From Corbicula japonica (lineage: Eukaryota; Mollusca; Bivalvia; Venerida; Cyrenidae), in NCBI GenBank assembly GCA_038501625.1, contig JAZAYU010000034.1, forward strand, positions 3,003,102-3,067,101: 64,000 nt of DNA, in the 5' to 3' direction. Made by a program: the position numbers and the translations under genes. This document shows positions 58,101 to 64,000 of the stretch, piece by piece. The notes beneath the pieces were generated by a model. The model was not told the DNA's origin, made no database searches, and was given only the letters and a program-made list of their open reading frames with translations. Each line of letters opens with the position of its first letter. The first letter of the stretch is position 1.

Positions 58101-58195
58101 AGGGCGATATTAGTAGAGCGACATAACGGGAATTGATAATTACTGATATAAATACTAATGATACAAATTACTTTCATTATAGACGTATACATAGG
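55193..58195. other. Mostly AT-rich, no gene established
   Basis: Contains a small hairpin at 55807-55866 (ACAATTAAGAAACC / GGTTTCTTAATTGT). At 56522-56740 a minus-strand frame MRPGLWTKNGGMQARESSPI ... EFGDWTTTYKMF ends near a possible donor at 56600; unrecognised and unlinked. 58005-58075 matches the dispersed fragment at 22663. Confidence 0.35.
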
Positions 58196-58345
58196 GGGCC
58201 GGGACGGTGTTGGGATGGTGTGGGGTGCCATTTAGAACTAAAATCTGTGACTGATATAATATAGCATTAATGTTATATTATTATATCAGTCATAGATTTT
58301 AGTTCTAAATGGCATCCCACACCATCCCAACACCGTCCCGGCGCC
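58196..58345. mobile_element. 150-bp near-perfect palindrome (MITE-like)
   Basis: Arms of about 72 bases: GGCCGGGACGGTGTTGGGAT ... GATATAATATAGCATT and inverse, centred at about 58271 with almost no loop. Unrelated to the main MITE family. Single copy here. Confidence 0.8.
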
Positions 58346-59898
58346 ATATGGACTTATATATGGAATGATTAATAAATTCACAACGTATTATGATGCAGTC
58401 ACACTATAACGTATGTGAGCTTACGATAAAAGTTGTGGCGTAAGTCGTTTACGTTCCAAACACGCTGGTATACGTAGGTGTACGTTCTCATATGCAGAGT
58501 CAACATGTTATTTTTGAACATGCTCACGTTTTATCAGTGTGTGCGAGCGCACAGCATATATTTATGAGTATGCTCATCATAGGTAACTTGGCTCAAACAT
58601 ATTGTCACAATATTTTGCACATAGAGCTTCAAGATCACTGTTACAAATAACTGAAATTCCTATAAAACTGTCATCCCTGAGATTTTTTCAAAATGCCTTT
58701 GCACAAATATGCCCCAAAATGTAGATGATGTATCACACTACATATTTAAGTCTCAATGTGATGTAAATACAAAGTAAATGAAACAGTACTTTTTAGATCT
58801 AGATTATAACTTTATGCATATACATGCATACATTTTTGAATAGCATTTTCTGTGCCATTGCAAGTTACGAATTCAAGTGTAATCAAGGAAACATACTAAA
58901 ATAATAAAATTTAGTTTTTAGTCAATAAAATATGAATTATCATGCACGATGTGACACAATGATTAGAAATTACATGTATCAATTTAAGATTTATCAATAT
59001 TCAATATTGCGTTAATTGAGGTAATGAAAAACATTTGGGTTGTAAAATTTAAGCACGAAGCCTTTGTGTTTTACACATTAAAAAACCCAAATGATTTTCA
59101 TAAAATCTTAAGATTTCAAAAAAAAGTCAAATTGTCAGCTGTGCAGCTGAATTCAGAGAAAGTTGATGCAGACTTTAATAATTTCCGAAATTCATAAAGA
59201 TCATGCATGAGTAGTCAAGCACAGCAACCGTATCTCACCAAACGGATTCATAACCGGAAGAATCCTTGTGAGTAACTACCAGGGAAATATTAATAATTAG
59301 TTTAAACAATATTAATTTACCATGTAGCATGTTACAAGTACATAAACGAATATTGTCAAAATAAGGTATGAGAATCCTGAAACAAGTTTCCAAAAGAATC
59401 TTGTGTTAATGCATTTTCTCGGTTAGAAAAATATAGACGGTTCCAATTTTAAGTATATAATTTGTAAATATATTTTAAGTTGTGTTTGTTAAACATAACT
59501 CTATAATGGTGTTCAAAAAATAAACTATTTTACGTAGAGTTTTTACAAAAAGATATTTGTTTTAACAAAATGAATATTTTAAATAATACAATGTACCTAT
59601 GCGTTTTCGTCATCGCTTCAGTCTTCGTTTCCGTAAATTAAAGTTTGATACATCAGTTTACAAGGTAAATTTGACATGCAATGTTGTGTTATGATGCTAC
59701 AGTTCCGACAGACAAGGAGAAAGTGACTGGTGGTCTCTATTTGACCGCAAATAAGAGTATAATTTTATATATATTTGTGAGACTTTTGATAAATATCCAT
59801 AATTAACTGAAATTTTCCGCCGACGCCAAGCATCCTCATGAAGAAAAGGAAAACCCTTGTACTTGTCAACCAAATTTGAATTACAACTATGCCCAATA
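58346..59898. other. No gene seen
   Basis: AT-rich. A 23-codon frame from ATG at 59571 (MNILNNTMYLCVFVIASVFV) looks like a signal peptide but stops at once; see rejected items. Confidence 0.35.
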
Positions 59899-59900
59899 TA

Positions 59901-60022
59901 TATCATAAAACTAAATCTGGAGACCAGTCTCAAAACTCAAGCACTTGATTGGCTGAAATGGCGACCACTCGCCATTTCAGCCAATCAGATGATTAAGATT
60001 TGAGACTGGTCTACAATCATGA
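59901..60022. mobile_element. Hairpin MITE copy 17
   Basis: ATCATAAAACTAAATCTGGAG left arm and full GATTGGCTGAAATGGCGACC cores; the right tip is lost after CTACAATCATGAGCCC. Confidence 0.85.
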
Positions 60023-61119
60023 GCCCTAGTAATTCACTGACAGATGGATGACACTGAAACGATGTTATAAAAATAAGCTGCCTAAGTACTTCATATAGGA
60101 TATTGTCGATTTCCTTTGTCAGTTTTGAAAGTGACTAAGAATTCTTGTTATTATTTTTCACATTTTATTGCTTGAGACACTATGGAATTTGTTTTCATAA
60201 TTATTTTACTCAATAAGTAATTAATCTCTTTTACATTTTGTTACGACATGCCACTACTTGAAAGGCTATCTCTGAAATTATGTTTTATTTAAAACATTTT
60301 TCCTGCGGCATTTAATATTTTACTTCCGATTTAAAACAGTTTCGGTAATCATTTATAGTTTTGGGATCTGGACTTTGACCAGATAAAATGTAACCACGAA
60401 TACAGTTAATGACCAGTGTTCCATCCTTAGTTACGTCCCATTATAAATATTGTTTTTATCCTGTTTTAACTGACTAACATTCTTACATCCTGTACAACAG
60501 TTTGTCTGTATATATTTAAGTCTTAATAATTTTAGGTGTTGTGTTTTTGCACATATTTTGCACATTGCTAGGTTACTTCTAGCTCGAGTAGCCTAGGAGC
60601 CCTAGCACATATCTCTTTACCCACGCATGGCCATCATATCAATGAATGAATGTTTGCCAATGAAGAAGAAGAAGAATGGTCTTGAGCGGACATTAAAAAC
60701 AACCCGATTTTAGTGACAAAGATGTTATTCTATTAATTCTTGATGCTAAACGTGCATATTTTTCATATAAAACTAAATGGTTTCGTCTACCTAATGCCGC
60801 GGATCAAGTGTTGGGATAATTAGTGCTAGAAATCATGGTAACTGATTAACACCAATAACTTATTAAGCGCATACAACCTATGTCTTAAAATTGTTGTTTA
60901 ATTTATTATTAATTTATGATCAGAAATTCAAACTATAATCAAAGCACTGAAAGTGCTGAAAGCCAGAGGAGCGTAAACATTATCAGAAGAAAACAAATCC
61001 GTTATGTGCAATGTAACAAGAATTCCAGTGTTATTCCATCCATTAAAGATATATAATAACTGAACATAATGAAGAAACTCTAACCCAAACAAAAAATATG
61101 GGCAATTCTCTATTGTAAT
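60023..61119. other. No gene seen
   Basis: AT-rich sequence without repeats shared in the window. Confidence 0.4.
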
Positions 61120-61318
61120 GGTATACCAATAATATACAGTATATCATTAGTATAGATTTAGTATAGGTTATTACATTCAAATGAGCTAATTCTATACTCC
61201 AATTTTAAACCAATAATATACCCCAATTATATAGTTATTTTATACTCAATGCTATACCAATGCTATACTCAATTCTATACTAATGGTATAATGCAATTCT
61301 ATACTAATAGTATACTTC
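61120..61318. repeat. Degenerate short repeat of (C)TATAC(C/T)AAT
   Basis: Irregular copies of CTATAC and TATACC spaced 10-18 bases (for example CTATACCAATGCTATACTCA), about 14 in 200 bp. Confidence 0.65.
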
Positions 61319-61381
61319 CTGTTAGGTAAGGTTTTGAAATACTGTCCCGGCCTTTACTCCGTTATGGATATGGCATATGAA

Positions 61382-61558
61382 TGCATTCTATTGCATGTGC
61401 AATTTATGTAGATCCAGATCATCCGTATCCTCTGATGAGGATCTGCACTGTTTCCTTTTTGTCGGAAATAACTTAATAAATCAAAAAGCGAAGAGTGCAA
61501 ATCCTTATCGGAAGGCTGATGCACAGATGTGCTGGCTGATTTGGATCTAGACTTTTGG
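61382..61558. repeat. GATCAG-type palindromic repeat, diverged copy 13
   Basis: TGTAGATCCAGATCATCCGT, GGATCTGCACTG, AATAAATCAAAAAGCGAA and GCTGGCTGATTTGGATCTAG in family order; outer ends drifted. Confidence 0.7.
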
Positions 61559-61928
61559 CTATATCAATGAAGTAACTGGTAAGTAACAACTGTAGTTCCT
61601 TTCGAATTGTGTATATAAACACATTTGAAAAACAAGAAGCTGTGTTCGGAAAACACATATGGCCCCGTAAGCGAAGTTTGTCACTTTTAAAATGATAGCA
61701 CAGTGTTAAAACTGCAACTAAAATCACATTTAAGTTCTAATAATGAAAACTACTTTCTGGTGCCAGAACCTGTACATGAGAGAATTTAAAACAAAAATCA
61801 GGTAAAGAAACCTATCATCAAAGATTATCAAGTACAGATTATTCAGAAAAATTGCAACATTGACAGAATTTAATGTAAATTAATGCATAGGCATTTAGTA
61901 GAAACACTGATGAGGCAAGTATTGAAGA

Positions 61929-61951
61929 GGGGGGGGGGGGGGGGGGGGGGG
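61929..61951. repeat. Poly-G run (23 G)
   Basis: Uninterrupted G homopolymer; quadruplex-prone and likely length-variable or a sequencing trouble spot. Confidence 0.9.
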
Positions 61952-61974
61952 CACTAACTAGAGGCACATGATTG

Positions 61975-62700
61975 AGAAATATTCAACTTTTCAAAACAGG
62001 TTTACAATTTCTCTAAGAACAAAATGAGAAGATAACCAAAGAAATGAGGTAGCCATAGTTATGTAACTTGTCTCTGTCATAACCTATGCACTGTTATTAA
62101 GAGTGTAAAGTTTCATGATAACGTTTTTTTTTTTTCAGAAAATGATTGCAAAAACAGGTTAACCATTTCTTTAAGTACAAAATGAGGAGATAACGCTAAA
62201 AATAAGTAGCCAGAGTTATGTAACTTGTCAGGTCATGACCTGTGCACTGTTTAGTACGTGTGTAAACTTTCATGCCAATTCTTTATGTAGAGATTTTGAA
62301 ATATCCAACTTTCGCAAACAGGATAACCAGTTATCTTCAAGAGCGAAAATGGAAGATGACCCATGCACTCTCTAAATAAGTAAGTAAACTTTCATGCCAA
62401 TGCTCTTTGTAGAAATTAAGAAATATCCAACTTGCCGAAACAGGTTAACCATTTATCTCTTAGTACAAAATGGGGTGATAACCCCAAAAATATGGTAGCC
62501 AGAGTTATGTAACTTGTGGTCATAACCTGTGCACTGTTAAGTAACTAATAGTAAGTCTGTAAACTTTCATGTCAATGCTCTTTGTATAGAAATTGAGAAA
62601 TATCCAACTTGCCAAAACAGGTTAACATTTTTCTCTTAATATAAAATCGGGAGATAACCCAAGAAACAAGGAAGCCGGAGTTATGTAACTTGACCAATAA
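61975..62700. repeat. Tandem array, ~110-170-bp units, about 5 copies
   Basis: Units contain GAAATATCCAACTT, CAAAACAGGTTAACCATTT, GTACAAAATG(A/G)GG, GATAACC, GTAGCCAGAGTTATGTAACT and CATAACCTGTGCACTGTT. The third is shortened. Confidence 0.8.
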
Positions 62701-63183
62701 ACAGTACAATTTTGATCCATCCCAAACGATGGTATGTCGCATATGGCGGTGAACATAGAACCTTCATGCGGTATTTTCAGATTAACAACATTCCATGTTC
62801 AGCGGCGTATGGTCCCCAGATAAAAGAATGGGTTTGCCCTAAACGAGAAAACAATGGGCAAACTAAACAGAATAAAGTTTTGAGAGGGGATCTTAGAATA
62901 TAAATCCTGCATATCACAGACAACGCCAAAGGCAAATTTTAAAAGGCAGAAAGTATATCCTTCGGGTGATTGAACAATTTCAAATTTAAATTTGCTGGGA
63001 TATTGAAACCACCCATCTTTAAACTGGCTGAAATATTTAAAACAAAAAGTAAATTTAGAAGTACTATTAACATAGAACACAAATATCGTGCACTGAGCAA
63101 CACTGAAACTAATAGACTGTGACGTATACATCGGTGCAGTTAAATTTCTTTTGTTATCGCTAGGTAAGTCGATTTAATCATAT

Positions 63184-63288
63184 CATCAGGGTGTACCATA
63201 TACGTTTCCATAGATGTGTGCTTATAGGACGACATGATCACACCAAGTTATCATAAAATTATGGAAACGTATATGGTACACCCTGATG
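63184..63288. repeat. 29-bp perfect inverted repeat
   Basis: CATCAGGGTGTACCATATAC plus GTTTCCATA (63184-63212) is exactly inverted at 63260-63288. The spacer segment CATGATCACACCAAGTTATC recurs directly at about 63318-63345. Confidence 0.88.
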
Positions 63289-63339
63289 ATGACATTTCAT
63301 GCGAAGAGAAGGACGTCATGATCACACCAAGTTGTCATA

Positions 63340-64000
63340 AAATGTAAAAAAAATGATATGATAATTTGATCATGTCGTAATAACAGAACTCAATTTGTCG
63401 TCTTAATCTGGTCATTTCTGAATAACAGAAGTCGACTTGTCGTTTAAATAAAACGACATAACTACGTGTACATAATAAAGTATTTTGTAAAAACTGCTAT
63501 GTTGACTATGCTTGTTGTTTAATGCTTTATGACTTGCTATATGTCGGCATAAAGACCCCCAAATTCCAGAGTTATTGCCCATGAATAACTCCAAAACTGA
63601 CCCTTGTTAGCTTGCGACTTGTCTAGCGTATTAATTATTATAGGTAAAATGTATAATCATTCACCAAAATGTTAACAGGATGTGAACTTGTGCGCCTCCT
63701 ATTTTAAAGGGCCATTACTCTAAATTACTCACTTATTGACCCTGAAAAAGCCAAAATGATGACAATTTGCTTGAAAGCTGCCCATTCAAATAAATATTAC
63801 AAATAGAATCATGGAACCTTCACCAAATATTTATCAGGATGTGAAAGTGTCCACCTTCTATTTTGAAAGTTACTCGGTTATTGCCCCTGAAATAGCGAAA
63901 CAATGATGAAAATTGGCTTGTGACTTGTCTTGCAAAATGTCTTGGCAAATATGGAGTCATATGCTAGAAAAAACATTGTCCCTGCTACAAGTAGGCATTA
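63340..64000. repeat. Long dispersed repeat, copy 2 (first copy at 34680-35840)
   Basis: Same order of blocks as 34680-35400. Its last 40 bases (ATGCTAGAAAAAACATTGTC ... AAGTAGGCATTA) correspond to about 35790-35840, so this copy has lost about 450 bases of the 35.4-35.8 kb part. It runs off the window. Confidence 0.8.

Noticed and set aside
59571..59642. Short signal-peptide-like frame MNILNNTMYLCVFVIASVFV
   Set aside because: Stops after 23 codons. A GTAAAT donor is possible, but no following exon was found.

Overview
The window is animal nuclear DNA, most likely from a bivalve mollusc of the venerid-clam type. It is AT-rich and full of dispersed palindromic repeats, and its genes are small exons separated by kilobase introns. 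The bivalve call is inference from the repeat style and gene content; no search was run. No bacterial operon, CRISPR or plasmid feature was seen.

Genes found by joining splice sites by eye: (1) two identical 145-nt U4 spliceosomal snRNA genes, convergent, at 2506-2650 (+) and 3649-3793 (-). (2) A complete nine-exon SURF1 gene (cytochrome c oxidase assembly) on the minus strand, 21193 down to 8103. All exon phases fit and give 312 residues; its introns hold most of the repeats between 8 and 21 kb. (3) A four-exon minus-strand gene, 29586 down to 26166, for a 260-residue membrane protein: signal peptide, one CUB domain, one LDL-receptor class A domain, one transmembrane helix, Cys-rich tail. 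It has a possible alternative first exon at 30088-30118. (4) A candidate new gene, 37850-50939 (+), built on duplicated phase-1 exons.

The most unusual region is 37.6-51 kb. Six diverged copies of a leader exon (about 0.6 kb units, several with a promoter-like block) are followed by an unrelated tandem repeat and a microsatellite. Then comes a 7.2-kb array of about 39 copies of a ~183-bp unit. Each unit looks like a complete mini-exon with its 3' splice site: a branch-point-like TACTAAC, a pyrimidine tract, TTTTTCAG, and a ~51-nt Arg/Lys-rich coding segment. At the place where a perfect donor is expected, every regular copy reads AG|ATAAGT instead of AG|GTAAGT. The last, diverged copy runs into a terminal exon with a stop codon and an AATAAA.

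Mobile DNA: about 17 copies of a ~130-bp hairpin MITE; about 13 copies of a second palindromic repeat; a 1.3-kb hAT-type element with a perfect 8-bp target duplication; a 1.16-kb pogo/Tigger-like element nested in a palindromic repeat; a decayed Crypton/DUF3504-type tyrosine recombinase (52.4-53.9 kb); a decayed non-LTR reverse transcriptase tail (21.6-22.1 kb); tRNA-like SINE heads; and several 145-170-bp tandem arrays. One of these, inside a SURF1 intron, carries clustered nuclear-receptor-type half-sites. The remainder (22-26, 30-37 and 54-64 kb) is mostly AT-rich sequence without a recognisable gene.
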